Source: Cupriavidus oxalaticus (GTDB lineage: Bacteria; Pseudomonadota; Gammaproteobacteria; Burkholderiales; Burkholderiaceae). Taken from it: 64,000 nucleotides of DNA. Each line of letters begins with the position of its first letter. The stretch's first letter is position 1. The stretch spans positions 1,612,001 to 1,676,000 of the forward strand of contig NZ_CP069812.1 of NCBI RefSeq assembly GCF_016894385.1. The letters are read 5' to 3'. The translations under genes were made by a program, and so were the position numbers. Shown here in pieces: positions 1 to 9,124 of the stretch. The notes under the pieces were generated by a model. The model searched no databases and had not been told where the DNA came from. It saw only the letters and a program-made list of their open reading frames with translations.

Positions 1-1
1 G

Positions 2-799
2 GCCGGCAGCATCCTGGCCCGGCGCCCGCGTGCCGAGTTCGTGCCTGGCCACCGCATCACCAAGATGTTCATCGCGCCCCAGACCCAGGAAATGGTGCGT
101 GTGATGAAGCAGGAGTTCCACGTGCCGCGGCTGATCGAATGCTATGGCATGACGGAAATCCCGGGCGTGATCGCCAACCCGTTCGACGGCCCGCACAAGC
201 TTGGCACCATGGGCCTGATCTCGCCCCATCCTGATCCGGCGGTGCCGGTGCCGCAGGCCCGCATCGTCGACGACGAAGGCAGCGACGTGGCCCCCGGCGG
301 CGAGGGCGAACTGCTGATCCGCACGCCTACGCTGATGCAAGGCTACTACCGTGACCCGGCCCAGACCGAGGCGGCGTTCCGCGACGGCTGGTTCGCCACC
401 GGCGACCTGGTGCGCCAGGACGTGGACGGCTACTACGTCTTTGTCGCGCGCAAGAAGGATGTGATCCGGCGCAAGGGCGAAAACGTGTCGGGCGCCGAGC
501 TCGACCGCATCTTCGGCGAACACCCGGCGGTGGAAGAAGCGGCGGCCATCGGCGTGCCCGCGGACCTTGGCGAGGAAGAAATCCTGCTGGCGGTGCAGTT
601 CCGCCCGGGCCAGTCGGCCGATGCGGCCGAGCTACTCGCCTGGGCGCGCGGCCGCCTGGCCGTGCACAAGCTGCCGCGCTATATCGCCACCGTTGACGCT
701 ATCCCGCACACACCGACGCACAAGCCCGCCAAGCACAAGCTGAAGGCTGACCGGACCTTGCTGGCGCGCGCGGTCGACCTGTCGGCCGCCAGCCAATAA
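2..799 (+). CDS. Acyl-CoA ligase, AMP-forming, CaiC-like (5' end outside window)
   Basis: This is the C-terminal part of an ANL-superfamily enzyme that would activate a carboxylic acid to its CoA thioester through an acyl-adenylate. The frame is open from base 2, so the gene starts upstream of the window. Visible motifs are YGMTE (adenylate site), the GWFATGDL core and the hinge RKKDVIRRKGENVS, which is typical of crotonobetaine/carnitine-CoA ligase relatives. The usual C-terminal catalytic lysine region reads THKPAKHKL. It ends 22 bp before the intradiol dioxygenase, so the two are probably cotranscribed. Family is secure; the substrate cannot be read. Confidence 0.88.
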   Translation, partial: AGSILARRPRAEFVPGHRITKMFIAPQTQEMVRVMKQEFHVPRLIECYGMTEIPGVIANPFDGPHKLGTMGLISPHPDPAVPVPQARIVDDEGSDVAPGGEGELLIRTPTLMQGYYRDPAQTEAAFRDGWFATGDLVRQDVDGYYVFVARKKDVIRRKGENVSGAELDRIFGEHPAVEEAAAIGVPADLGEEEILLAVQFRPGQSADAAELLAWARGRLAVHKLPRYIATVDAIPHTPTHKPAKHKLKADRTLLARAVDLSAASQ

Positions 800-821
800 G
801 CCAGAACAAAAGGAGACAACC

Positions 822-1670
822 ATGAGCACCCAGGACAACTACACCCTCCAGCGCGCGCTGGACGCCATGTGCGCCGGCGCACCCGGCTCCGACGAGACCC
901 TGCAGGCGCAATTCGGCGTGGCGCTGCGGCATTTCCACGCCATGCTGGACGAGCTGCAGCTGACCGATGCCCAGCTCTATCGCATTGCCGCCTGGCTGGG
1001 CCGGGTGTCCGCGCAGGATGAGCTGATCATGCTGTGCGACATGATGGGCCTGACCATGCGCGCGCTCGACCTGGCCCGCACCGACGACCAGGCCACGCCG
1101 CAGAACGTGACCGGCCCGTTCCCCAAGGACCAGGTGGCCGAAGGCAGCAATCCCTGCCATCTGGCGACGGCAGAGGAACCGGGGCAGCGGCTCGAAGTGC
1201 GCGGCCGCGTGCGGGATGCGCGCACGGGCCAGCCGGTGCCGGGCGCAATGCTGGTCGTGTGGCAGCCGAACCAGTTCGGCCGCTACGAGAACGAAGATGA
1301 CTCCCAGTCCGAAGACAACCTGCGCGGCAAGCTGCGCTGCGATGCGGAGGGCGGTTTCCAGATCTTCACGGTGCGTCCGGGCGGCTACATCATCGGGCGC
1401 GAGGACACTGAGGTGGGCGTGCTGATGCGGCGCCTGGGCCGCAACCGCCAGCGCGCGCCGCATATCCACTACCGCGTGGTGCAGCCGGGATACCGCACGC
1501 TGACCTCGCAGATCTATTTCAAGGGCGACCCCGCCAACCCGGTCGACTGCATCTTCTCGACCATCGATGACCACATCGTCGAGGTGGGGCCCCATCCGCA
1601 GCGTGACGGCTACCAGCTGCTGACGCTGGACGTGGTGATCGAGCCCGAGGCGGAGCCGGTGACGGCCTGA
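822..1670 (+). CDS. Intradiol ring-cleavage dioxygenase (catechol/hydroxyquinol type)
   Basis: This protein should cleave an ortho-diphenol between the two hydroxyls using Fe(III), giving a muconate-type diacid. Residues 1-90 form the helical N-terminal domain of catechol and hydroxyquinol dioxygenases. The beta-sandwich core follows. The four expected iron ligands are visible as Tyr155 (GRYEN), Tyr189 (GGYII), and His214 and His216 (APHIHY). Its 282 residues fit the family. An AAAGGAG-like site precedes the ATG. Residues near the active site differ from textbook catechol enzymes (VVWQPNQFGRYE instead of a WHANT-like stretch), so a substituted catechol or hydroxyquinol is possible. The divergent IclR and LysR genes next door are candidate regulators. 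Confidence 0.9.
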   Translation: MSTQDNYTLQRALDAMCAGAPGSDETLQAQFGVALRHFHAMLDELQLTDAQLYRIAAWLGRVSAQDELIMLCDMMGLTMRALDLARTDDQATPQNVTGPFPKDQVAEGSNPCHLATAEEPGQRLEVRGRVRDARTGQPVPGAMLVVWQPNQFGRYENEDDSQSEDNLRGKLRCDAEGGFQIFTVRPGGYIIGREDTEVGVLMRRLGRNRQRAPHIHYRVVQPGYRTLTSQIYFKGDPANPVDCIFSTIDDHIVEVGPHPQRDGYQLLTLDVVIEPEAEPVTA

Positions 1671-1682
1671 GCCCTGCGTCGC

Positions 1683-2537
1683 TCAGGAGGCCGCCAGGAT
1701 CGAATGCGCCAGCGTGGGCGCCCGCCGGATGGCAGCTTCGATCATCGCGGCCGCCTCGCGCAGTGCCGGCAGCCGTGTGGCGACCAGTTCTTCGGGGCTG
1801 GTGCGCTCGGTCTCGGTGGAGCAGTTGATGGCGGCGATCACGCGCTGCTGGGGGTCGCGCACGGGCACGGCGATCGACAGGACGTTGAGCTCGAGCTGGC
1901 CGTACTGGACCGCATAGCCCTGTTCAAGCGTGCGTGCCAGCGCGGCGCGCAGCGCATCCGCATCGCTGAGCGTCATCGGCGTGAATTTCTGGAACGGCGC
2001 CTTGTCCAGGACCTTGTTCTGCAGGGCCTTGGGCGCATGCGCCAGCAAGGCGAGGCCGAGCGAGGTGCAATGCACCGGCAGCCGGTAGCCGACCGAGGCG
2101 CGGAACGCGATGCGCCGCTGGCTGGGCACATGCGCCAGGTAGACCACGCTGTCGCCGTCGAGGATGGCGAGCGAGACCGAATCGCGGAAGCGCTCGGCCA
2201 CTTCCTGCAGGAAGGGCTGGACGATGTCGCGCAGGTTCATCGAGCTGAGGAAGGCGGCGCCCAGCGACAGCACCTTGGGCAGCAGCACGAAGCGCCGCCC
2301 GTTGGCGCCGATGTAGCCCAGCGCCTGCAGCGTCAGCAACGCACGGCGCGCGGTGGCAGGCGTCATGCCGGTGGCCTGGGCGACTTCGCTCAGCGTCATT
2401 TCCGGCGTGGCGTCGGTGAACGCCTGGATCACCGCCAGTCCGCGCGCCAGCGCCGCGACGTAGTCGCGGTGGCCTTCTTCGAGCTTGGGCGGGGTGTCCT
2501 GGTCGACAGGGGCGGTGGGTTTGGCAGCGGAGGTCAT
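1683..2537 (-). CDS. IclR-family transcriptional regulator (PcaR/PobR-like)
   Basis: A 284-residue protein with an N-terminal winged helix (about residues 28-80, including LSEVAQATGMTPATARRAL) and a C-terminal IclR effector domain. The layout resembles PcaR, PcaU and PobR, which control protocatechuate or hydroxybenzoate catabolism. It lies convergent to the dioxygenase, with 12 bp between the stop codons, and divergent from the LysR gene that starts at 2614. Control of the aromatic genes at 1-1670 is inferred from position only. Confidence 0.9.
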   Translation of the reverse strand: MTSAAKPTAPVDQDTPPKLEEGHRDYVAALARGLAVIQAFTDATPEMTLSEVAQATGMTPATARRALLTLQALGYIGANGRRFVLLPKVLSLGAAFLSSMNLRDIVQPFLQEVAERFRDSVSLAILDGDSVVYLAHVPSQRRIAFRASVGYRLPVHCTSLGLALLAHAPKALQNKVLDKAPFQKFTPMTLSDADALRAALARTLEQGYAVQYGQLELNVLSIAVPVRDPQQRVIAAINCSTETERTSPEELVATRLPALREAAAMIEAAIRRAPTLAHSILAAS

Positions 2538-2613
2538 GCACGCATTCTATCCGCAACGCCCAGGCTGGAACAAAAGGGGCGCGTCGTGGCCGGCGCCCGG
2601 GAGACATAGCAAC

Positions 2614-3501
2614 ATGAGACTCGATCCTACCTCGCTGCGGCTCTTTGTCTGCGTGGCGGAAGAGGGTTCCATCGCGGCCGCCGCCGAGCGTGCGCACCTG
2701 GCCGCCGCCGCGGTCAGCAAGCGCATCAGCGAGCTGGAGCACGGCCTCGGCACGGCCCTGCTCCGGCGCAGCAACAAGGGCGTGGAGCCGACTACGGCCG
2801 GCATCGAGCTGGTGCACCTGGCGCGCGGCGTGCTGCACGACCTCGACGACATCGTGATGCGCATGCGCGACTTCGGCGGTGGCCTGCGCGGCCAGGTCAG
2901 GGTGGTCGCCAACATCTCCGCCATCACGCAGTTCCTGCCGGCGCAGCTCAAGTCGTTCCTGGCGGACTATCCGCGTGTCGACGTGCACCTCGATGAGCGC
3001 GTTTCCACTGCCATCGTGCGCGCCGTGGCCGAGAACGCCGCGGACATCGGCATCTTCACCGCGTGCGCCGTGGACGCCGAACTGGAGACCTTTCCCTACC
3101 GGTGCGACGAACTGGTGGTGGTGGTGCCCGGCGGCCACCCGCTGGCGGCGCGGCAGTCGGTGTCGATCCGCGAGGCGCTCGACTTCGACCTGATCAGCCT
3201 GCAGGCCGGCAGCCAGATCCATCTGCAACTGGTGAAGGCGGCCAGCGAGGCCGGCCGCGTGTTCAAGCCGCGCATCCATGTGCCGGGCTATGACGCACTG
3301 TGCCTGATGGTGCAGGCGGGGCTGGGGCTGGGCATCCTGCCCAGGTCCAGCGCGGCGCCTTACCAGGACACCCTTGGCATCCGGCCCGTCAGGCTGGACG
3401 AGCCCTGGGCCGCGCGGCAACTGGTGATCGGCGTGCGCGCCTATGACAGCCTTTCTGCGGTGGCGAGGCTGCTGGTCGAGCGCTTGCGCGAGGACGCGTA
3501 G
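2614..3501 (+). CDS. LysR-family transcriptional regulator
   Basis: A 295-residue LysR protein. The start MRLDPTSLRLF was chosen because the winged helix begins directly after it; the frame is open further upstream but encodes nothing family-like. The helix-turn-helix (about residues 18-37) has the alanine-rich form seen in LysR proteins next to acid-catabolism operons. The substrate-binding domain follows from about residue 90. It is separated from the CaiB-type gene by a 13-bp hairpin at 3511-3539, so it may be transcribed separately while controlling the downstream operon. Confidence 0.92.
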   Translation: MRLDPTSLRLFVCVAEEGSIAAAAERAHLAAAAVSKRISELEHGLGTALLRRSNKGVEPTTAGIELVHLARGVLHDLDDIVMRMRDFGGGLRGQVRVVANISAITQFLPAQLKSFLADYPRVDVHLDERVSTAIVRAVAENAADIGIFTACAVDAELETFPYRCDELVVVVPGGHPLAARQSVSIREALDFDLISLQAGSQIHLQLVKAASEAGRVFKPRIHVPGYDALCLMVQAGLGLGILPRSSAAPYQDTLGIRPVRLDEPWAARQLVIGVRAYDSLSAVARLLVERLREDA

Positions 3502-3510
3502 CACAGACGC

Positions 3511-3539
3511 GCCTGCCATCGCGCTACGCGATGGCAGGC
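3511..3539 (+). terminator. 13-bp perfect hairpin after the LysR gene; part of a repeated element
   Basis: The arms 3511-3523 and 3527-3539 are perfectly complementary around a 3-nt CTA loop. There is no T-run, so this is either a weak intrinsic terminator or a structured repeat. The core stem TGCCATCGCG/CGCGATGGCA and the following CCAATC..CTGCTTTAC recur at 52269-52313. Confidence 0.5.
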
Positions 3540-3624
3540 TCGCCAATCACTGCTTTACCACGCGCGCCGGTTCTTCCAATCTTGCATGGCAGTCACCGTA
3601 TTTCGACAGGAGCAGCAAACCGTC

Positions 3625-4836
3625 ATGGTCAACGAAGCGAACAAGGAAAAGATGCCGCTGCAAGGCGTGCGCGTGTTGGAGCTGGGATCGCTGATCGCCG
3701 GCCCGTATGCCGGCGGCCTGCTCGCCCAGTTCGGCGCCGAGGTGCTGAAGATCGAAGCGCCGGGCGAAGGCGATCCGCTGCGCAAATGGCGCAAGCTGTA
3801 CGAGGGCACCTCGCTGTGGTGGTACAGCCAGAGCCGCAACAAGAAGTCGCTGACGCTGGACCTGCGCAGCGCGCAAGGCCAGGACATCGTGCGCAAGCTG
3901 GTGGCCGGCGCCGATATCGTGATCGAGAACTTCCGCCCCGGCACGCTGGAGAAATGGGGCCTGGGCTGGGAAGACCTGCGCAAGGTGAATCCGGCCCTGG
4001 TCATGGTGCGCATTTCCGGCTATGGCCAGACCGGCCCCTACAAGGACCGCCCGGGGTTTGCCGCGATCGCGGAATCGATGGGCGGGCTGCGCTATGTCAG
4101 CGGCTACCCCGACCGGCCGCCGGTGCGGTCCGGCGTCAGCATCGGCGACACGCTGGCGTCGCTGTACGGCGTGATCGGCGCGCTGCTGGCCATGCACCAT
4201 CTGCGCAACAACGATGGCGAAGGGCAGTTTGTGGACGTGGCCCTGTACGAGTCGGTCTTTGCCGTGATGGAAAGCCTGGTGCCGGAGTTCGACAAGTTCG
4301 GCCATGTGCGCGAGCGTTCCGGCGCCAGCCTCCCCGGCATTTCGCCGTCGAACACATATCCCTGCCAGGATGGACAGTACGTGATCATCGCGGGCAATGG
4401 CGACGCCATCTTCCGGCGCTTCATGACGGCGATCGGCCGCGACGACCTCGGCCAGGATCCGCGCCTGGCTCACAACGATGGCCGCGTGCAGCACAACGCC
4501 ATGCTCGACGACGCCATCGCCGCATGGACCGCCGCGCACGACCTCGACACCGTGCTGGCGACGCTGGAAGCCGCGGCGGTGCCTTGCGGGCGCATCTACA
4601 CCGCGCAGGACATCTGCAGCGACCCCCACTACAGTGCGCGCGGCATGATCGAGCCGCACCAGCTTCCGGACGGCTCGCCGCTGGCCCTGTCGGGCATCGT
4701 GCCCAGGCTCAGTGAAACCCCCGGGCGTACCAACTGGATCGGCCCGGCGCTGGGCGAGCACACCGAAGAGATCCTGGCGGGCATCGGCATTGCCGGCGCC
4801 GAATTCCGCGCGCTGCGCGAGGCCGGCGTGGTCTGA
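3625..4836 (+). CDS. CaiB/BaiF-family (class III) CoA-transferase
   Basis: A family III CoA-transferase of about 403 residues that would move CoA between two carboxylates. Family marks are RVLELGSLIAGPYAG near the N-terminus, KIEAPGEGDPLR, the SGYGQTGPYKDRPG segment that carries the catalytic aspartate, and GRIYTAQDI towards the C-terminus. I chose ATG 3625, downstream of an ACAGGAG site; an in-frame ATG exists at 3586. It is followed 29 bp later by an HMG-CoA-lyase-like gene and then leuC/leuD homologues. Succinyl-CoA:citramalate or itaconate transferase activity is an attractive guess, not proven. Confidence 0.92.
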   Translation: MVNEANKEKMPLQGVRVLELGSLIAGPYAGGLLAQFGAEVLKIEAPGEGDPLRKWRKLYEGTSLWWYSQSRNKKSLTLDLRSAQGQDIVRKLVAGADIVIENFRPGTLEKWGLGWEDLRKVNPALVMVRISGYGQTGPYKDRPGFAAIAESMGGLRYVSGYPDRPPVRSGVSIGDTLASLYGVIGALLAMHHLRNNDGEGQFVDVALYESVFAVMESLVPEFDKFGHVRERSGASLPGISPSNTYPCQDGQYVIIAGNGDAIFRRFMTAIGRDDLGQDPRLAHNDGRVQHNAMLDDAIAAWTAAHDLDTVLATLEAAAVPCGRIYTAQDICSDPHYSARGMIEPHQLPDGSPLALSGIVPRLSETPGRTNWIGPALGEHTEEILAGIGIAGAEFRALREAGVV

Positions 4837-4865
4837 GCCCGCGGCGCCAAACCGAAGGACAGCAA

Positions 4866-5828
4866 ATGACCATGACCATGTGGCTTCCCCATGCCCCGCG
4901 GCGCGTCCGCATCAATGAAGTGTCGGTGCGCGACGGCTTCCAGATCGAGCCGGAGTTCGTCCCCACCGAAGAGAAGATCGCGCTGATTGACCGGCTGTGC
5001 GAAACGGGGCTGGCGCGGATCGAGATCACCTCGTTCGTGTCGCCCAAGGCGATTCCGAACCTGCGCGACGCCGAGACCGTGGCCAGGCAGATCCGCCGCC
5101 ATCCCGAGGTCATCTACACGGCCCTGGTGCCGAACGTGCGCGGGTGCGAGCGCGCGCTCGAGTGCGACCTGGATGAGATCAACCTCGTCATGTCCGCCAG
5201 CGAGACCCACAACCTGGCAAACATGCGCATGACGTGCGAACAGTCGCTGGCGCAGTTCCGCGATGTGACGGCGCTGGCCCGCTCCGGCGACCTGGCCGTC
5301 AGCGGCTGTGTGGCGACCGCGTTCGGCTGCCCGTTCGAAGGCGCGGTGGCCCCGGAGCGCGTGCAGTGGGCCGCGGGGCGATACCTGGAGCTGGGCATGG
5401 ACAGCATCACGCTGGCCGACACCACCGGCATGGCGGACCCGCGCCAGGTGAGCGAGCTGGTCGAGGCCTTCCATCGCTGGTTCCCCGGCGTGCCGCTGAC
5501 GCTGCATTTCCACAACACGCGCGGCATGGGCCTGGCCAACGTGCTGGCTGCGCTGGCCGCGGGCGTGGACAGCTTCGATGCCTCGCTGGGCGGGCTCGGC
5601 GGCTGCCCGTTCGCGCCAGGCGCCACCGGCAACATCTGCACGGAGGACCTGGTGCACATGCTCGAGTCGGCCGGCATCGACACCGGCGTCGACCTGGACC
5701 GGCTGCTGGGCGCCGCGCGCGACCTGCCGGCACTGGTCGGCCACGATATTTCCGGGCAGGTCGTCAAGGCGGGCAAGCGCACCGAACTGTATCCGGTGCC
5801 GGAATGGGTGGGCGCGCGTCAGCACTGA
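4866..5828 (+). CDS. HMG-CoA lyase-like (HMGL/DRE-TIM) lyase
   Basis: A 320-residue TIM-barrel lyase that splits 3-hydroxy-3-methylglutaryl-CoA or a similar 3-hydroxyacyl-CoA into acetyl-CoA and a keto acid. It shows VRDGFQ (the DRE-type catalytic motif), the metal-binding LHFHNTRG and the lid-cysteine loop [15 protein letters not shown]. Position between a CoA-transferase and LeuCD homologues suggests that its real substrate is a hydroxy-diacyl-CoA such as citramalyl-CoA. That is inference. The start has two further in-frame ATGs within four codons. Confidence 0.9.
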   Translation: MTMTMWLPHAPRRVRINEVSVRDGFQIEPEFVPTEEKIALIDRLCETGLARIEITSFVSPKAIPNLRDAETVARQIRRHPEVIYTALVPNVRGCERALECDLDEINLVMSASETHNLANMRMTCEQSLAQFRDVTALARSGDLAVSGCVATAFGCPFEGAVAPERVQWAAGRYLELGMDSITLADTTGMADPRQVSELVEAFHRWFPGVPLTLHFHNTRGMGLANVLAALAAGVDSFDASLGGLGGCPFAPGATGNICTEDLVHMLESAGIDTGVDLDRLLGAARDLPALVGHDISGQVVKAGKRTELYPVPEWVGARQH

Positions 5829-5856
5829 AGCAAAGCATAAGCAAGGAGACACCATC

Positions 5857-7272
5857 ATGACCGAGCCTGACCGCCCCGCGAGCCTGCTCGACAAGCTCTG
5901 GGCCAGCCACGTGATCCACCAGGAGACGGGCGGCCCCGCGCTGATCTATATCGACCGCCACCTCGTCAACGAAGTCACCAGCCCGCAGGCCTTCGAAGGG
6001 CTGCGGCTGAACGGGCGCAAGGTGTGGCGCGCCGCCTCGGTGCTGGCCACTGCCGACCACAACGTGCCCACCACCGCGCGCAGCCAGGGCATCGCCGATC
6101 CGGTGAGCCGCGCGCAGGTTGACGCGCTCGACCGCAACTGCGAAGAGAACGGCATCGTCAATTTCGGCATGGACGATCCGCGCCAGGGCATCCTGCACGT
6201 GGTGGGGCCGGAGCGCGGCGCGACCTTGCCCGGCATGACCATTGCCTGCGGGGATTCGCATACCTCCACGCATGGCGCGTTCGCGGCGTTCGCGTTCGGC
6301 ATCGGCACCTCGGAGGTGGAGCAGGTGCTGGCCGCGCAATGCCTGTGGATGAAGAAGCCCAAATCGATGCTGGTGCGCGTGGAGGGCGAGTTGGGCAGGG
6401 GCGTTGCCGCCAAGGACATTGCGCTCGCGCTGATCGGGCGCATCGGCACGGCGGGCGCGACCGGCCACGTGATCGAGTTCGCCGGCAGCACCATCCGCGG
6501 CCTGAGCATGGAAGCGCGCATGACCGTGTGCAACATGGCGATCGAGGCCGGCGCGCGCACCGGCATGGTGGCCGTGGACGAGACCACGCTGGAGTACCTG
6601 CGCGGACGGCCGCAGGCCCCCCAGGGCCGGATGTGGGACGAGGCCGTCGAATACTGGCGCACGCTGCACAGCGACCCGGGCGCGGCCTTCGACGCCGTGG
6701 TGGACCTCGACGCCGCCACCATCCGCCCGCACGTGACCTGGGGGACGTCGCCCGAAATGGTGGTGCCCGTCGGCGAGCGCATTCCCGATCCGCGCGACGA
6801 GCGCGACCCGGTGCGGCGCAAGAGCATCGAGGCGGCGCTGCGCTACATGGGCCTGCTGCCGAACACGCCCATCGAGGCGGTCGCGGTCGACAAGGTCTTT
6901 ATCGGGTCGTGCACCAACGCGCGCATCGAAGACCTGCGCGCCGCGGCGGAGGTTGTAAGGGGCCGGCATGTCTCGCCGCGCATCCGGCAGGCACTGGTGG
7001 TGCCGGGCTCGGGGCTGGTCAAGTCCCAGGCCGAGGCCGAGGGGCTTGACCAGGTCTTTATCGCGGCCGGCTTCGAATGGCGCGAGCCGGGCTGCTCGAT
7101 GTGCCTGGGCATGAACGACGACCGCCTTGCGGCGGGCGAACGCTGCGCATCCACGTCCAACCGCAATTTCGAAGGCAGGCAGGGACCGGGCGGGCGCACC
7201 CACCTGGTGAGCCCGCAGATGGCAGCCGCGGCCGCCGTGGCGGGGCACTTCGTCGATGTCCGCGCGTTGTAA
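5857..7272 (+). CDS. leuC: Isopropylmalate dehydratase large subunit-like (aconitase family)
   Basis: A 471-residue [4Fe-4S] hydro-lyase of the LeuC type. [14 protein letters not shown] and [11 protein letters not shown] supply the three cluster cysteines. [12 protein letters not shown] and [10 protein letters not shown] are further family signatures. AAGGAGAC precedes the ATG. The leuD homologue follows 19 bp later. No leuA or leuB lies nearby, and the neighbours are CoA-transferase and lyase genes, so hydration or isomerisation of a C5 diacid (citraconate, mesaconate or citramalate) is as likely as leucine synthesis. The symbol reflects homology only. Confidence 0.9.
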   Translation: MTEPDRPASLLDKLWASHVIHQETGGPALIYIDRHLVNEVTSPQAFEGLRLNGRKVWRAASVLATADHNVPTTARSQGIADPVSRAQVDALDRNCEENGIVNFGMDDPRQGILHVVGPERGATLPGMTIACGDSHTSTHGAFAAFAFGIGTSEVEQVLAAQCLWMKKPKSMLVRVEGELGRGVAAKDIALALIGRIGTAGATGHVIEFAGSTIRGLSMEARMTVCNMAIEAGARTGMVAVDETTLEYLRGRPQAPQGRMWDEAVEYWRTLHSDPGAAFDAVVDLDAATIRPHVTWGTSPEMVVPVGERIPDPRDERDPVRRKSIEAALRYMGLLPNTPIEAVAVDKVFIGSCTNARIEDLRAAAEVVRGRHVSPRIRQALVVPGSGLVKSQAEAEGLDQVFIAAGFEWREPGCSMCLGMNDDRLAAGERCASTSNRNFEGRQGPGGRTHLVSPQMAAAAAVAGHFVDVRAL

Positions 7273-7291
7273 CACCAGAGGAAGCCGAGCA

Positions 7292-7930
7292 ATGAAAGCC
7301 TTTACCACCCTGGATGGCCTGGTCGCGCCGCTGGACCGCGCCAATGTCGACACCGATGCCATCCTGCCCAAGCAGTTCCTGAAATCCATCCGTCGCAGCG
7401 GATTCGGCCCCTACCTGTTCGACGAATGGCGCTACCTTGACCATGGCGAGCCCGGGCAGGACTGCAGCACGCGGCCGCTGAACCCGGACTTCGTGCTGAA
7501 CCAGCCGCGCTACCGCGGCGCGTCGATCCTGCTGGCGCGCGAGAACTTCGGCTGCGGCTCCTCGCGCGAGCATGCGCCGTGGGCGCTGGAAGACTTCGGC
7601 CTGCGCGCGCTGATCGCGCCAGGTTTTGCCGACATCTTCTACAACAACTGCCTGAAGAACGGCCTGCTGCCGATCGTGGCGGCGCCGGAGGTGGTCGACC
7701 GCCTGTTTGCCGAGGTGGCTGCCACGCCGGGCTACCGGCTGCAGGTGGACCTGGCCGCGCAGCAGGTGGTCACGCCGGCCGGGGAGGTGATCCCTTTCAC
7801 GCTGGATCCGTTCAAGCAGCATTGCCTGCTCAACGGGCTGGACGATATCGCTCTCGCGCTGCGTCACGCCGCGCAGATAGATGCCTACGAGCAAGTGCGG
7901 CGGCAGCGCGAACCCTGGTTATTCAACTGA
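7292..7930 (+). CDS. leuD: Isopropylmalate dehydratase small subunit-like
   Basis: A 212-residue swivel-domain subunit that completes the LeuC-like hydro-lyase. The N-terminus has [16 protein letters not shown], and the substrate loop [16 protein letters not shown] is intact. The start at 7292 aligns with the family; in-frame upstream codons belong to the overlap with leuC. Its partner is the protein at 5857-7272, and the pair would act in the cytoplasm. Confidence 0.92.
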   Translation: MKAFTTLDGLVAPLDRANVDTDAILPKQFLKSIRRSGFGPYLFDEWRYLDHGEPGQDCSTRPLNPDFVLNQPRYRGASILLARENFGCGSSREHAPWALEDFGLRALIAPGFADIFYNNCLKNGLLPIVAAPEVVDRLFAEVAATPGYRLQVDLAAQQVVTPAGEVIPFTLDPFKQHCLLNGLDDIALALRHAAQIDAYEQVRRQREPWLFN

Positions 7931-7982
7931 CTGGACATCCGGCCGCACGAGCCGGAAAGCCGCGACAACGATAGATGGAGAC

Positions 7983-8978
7983 ATGATGAACTGGAACACT
8001 CACACCCCTCGCGCACTGTGCGCCGCCGTGCTCGGCTTGGCCTGCTTCGCCGGGGCAGGTACCGCCCTGGCACAAGCCTATCCCGCACAACCGATCCGCA
8101 TGGTCGTGCCGTACGCACCCGGCGGCACGACCGACATCATCGCCCGGCAACTGGCCCAGCGCATGTCCGAGAAGCTGCGCCAGCCGGTGGTGGTGGAGAA
8201 CAAGAGCGGCGCCAACACCGTGATCGGGGCCGACGCGGTTGCCAAGGCGCAGCCCGACGGCTACACGCTGCTGCTGACCAACGACGCCACGTTCGTGCTC
8301 AATCCGGTGGTGTTGCCATCGGTGTCCTACAACGTGGCGCGCGATTTCGCGCCGGTGGCGGCGATCGGCTATGTGCCGCTGGTCATGGCGGTATCGGGCA
8401 GCCTGCCGGTGGACAGCGTCAAGGACCTGGCGGCCTATGCGAAAGCCCGCCCGCAGGCGCTCAGCTACGGTTCGTTCGGTGCCGGCAGCCAGCCGCACCT
8501 GATGGGCGCGCTGTTCAACAAGCTGTCCGGTACCGACCTCGTCCACGTTCCGTACAAGGGCTCGGCGCCTGCCGTGGCCGATGTCGTGGGCGGGCAAATC
8601 CTGTTGACATTCCCGGCGCTGCCGACGATCCAGAGCTTTGTCGCGGCGAAGAAACTCAAGGTGCTGGCGGTCAGCGGCGACAAGCGCACGCGCGCATTGC
8701 CGCAGGTGCCCACCTTCGAGGAGGCCGGCTACAAGGAGATGAATATCTCCGCGGTCTATGGCGTGCTGGCGCCGGCCAAGGTGCCGCGCGCGGTGGTCGA
8801 CAAGCTCAACGCCACGATCCGCGAAATCCTCGACGAACAGGACTTTGTCAAGAAGCACTTTGCGGCGCAGGGCATGGTGCCGATGAAGCTGACGCCGGAA
8901 CAGTTCGCGCGCTATATCGAGACGCAGACGCAGCAGACACGCAAGGTTGTGGCGCTGTCGGGCGTCAAGGTCGAGTAG
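7983..8978 (+). CDS. Bug-family (TctC-like) periplasmic solute-binding protein
   Basis: A 331-residue exported binding protein with an N-terminal signal (cleavage near ALAQA). The Bug fold begins at YPAQPIRMVVPYAPGGTTD, and VVVENKSGANTVIGADAVAK forms the first binding loop region. GGAGACATG gives the start. Bug proteins usually bind carboxylates such as tricarboxylates, and many act without a dedicated TctA/TctB permease. None is encoded here. The last position in the CaiB-HMGL-LeuCD operon suggests that it captures that pathway's substrate. Confidence 0.92.
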   Translation: MMNWNTHTPRALCAAVLGLACFAGAGTALAQAYPAQPIRMVVPYAPGGTTDIIARQLAQRMSEKLRQPVVVENKSGANTVIGADAVAKAQPDGYTLLLTNDATFVLNPVVLPSVSYNVARDFAPVAAIGYVPLVMAVSGSLPVDSVKDLAAYAKARPQALSYGSFGAGSQPHLMGALFNKLSGTDLVHVPYKGSAPAVADVVGGQILLTFPALPTIQSFVAAKKLKVLAVSGDKRTRALPQVPTFEEAGYKEMNISAVYGVLAPAKVPRAVVDKLNATIREILDEQDFVKKHFAAQGMVPMKLTPEQFARYIETQTQQTRKVVALSGVKVE

Positions 8979-9029
8979 ACGGGGCCTCGCTCCCTGGCCC
9001 GGCGGCTTCTTTTGCCCCGCCGGTTGGCT

Positions 9030-9055
9030 CCCCTCTCCCGCTCGCGGGAGAGGGG
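9030..9055 (+). terminator. GC-rich 12-bp hairpin
   Basis: CCCCTCTCCCGC and GCGGGAGAGGGG are complementary (9030-9041 and 9044-9055); in practice the loop would be opened by one or two pairs. It lies 50 bp after the Bug stop codon. There is no T-tract. It is a probable transcript-end hairpin or a dispersed Burkholderiales repeat. Confidence 0.4.
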
Positions 9056-9124
9056 CCGGGGGAGAGGGCCGGCGCGCCAACGAAGTCACGCGGGTTATTC
9101 ATATCGCATACGCATTGATCGACC

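Noticed and set aside
699..1595. Long open frame on the minus strand opposite the intradiol dioxygenase.
   Set aside because: It is antisense to a gene with all catalytic residues and has the His/Arg/Gln-rich composition of shadow frames in GC-rich DNA.
1924..3546. 540-codon open frame on the minus strand across the IclR and LysR genes.
   Set aside because: It has no family motif, and it overlaps two well-supported regulators in other frames.
5857..7930. LeuCD as the leucine biosynthesis pair.
   Set aside because: It cannot be excluded, but no leuA or leuB is present and the operon partners handle CoA thioesters, so I did not annotate it as leucine synthesis.
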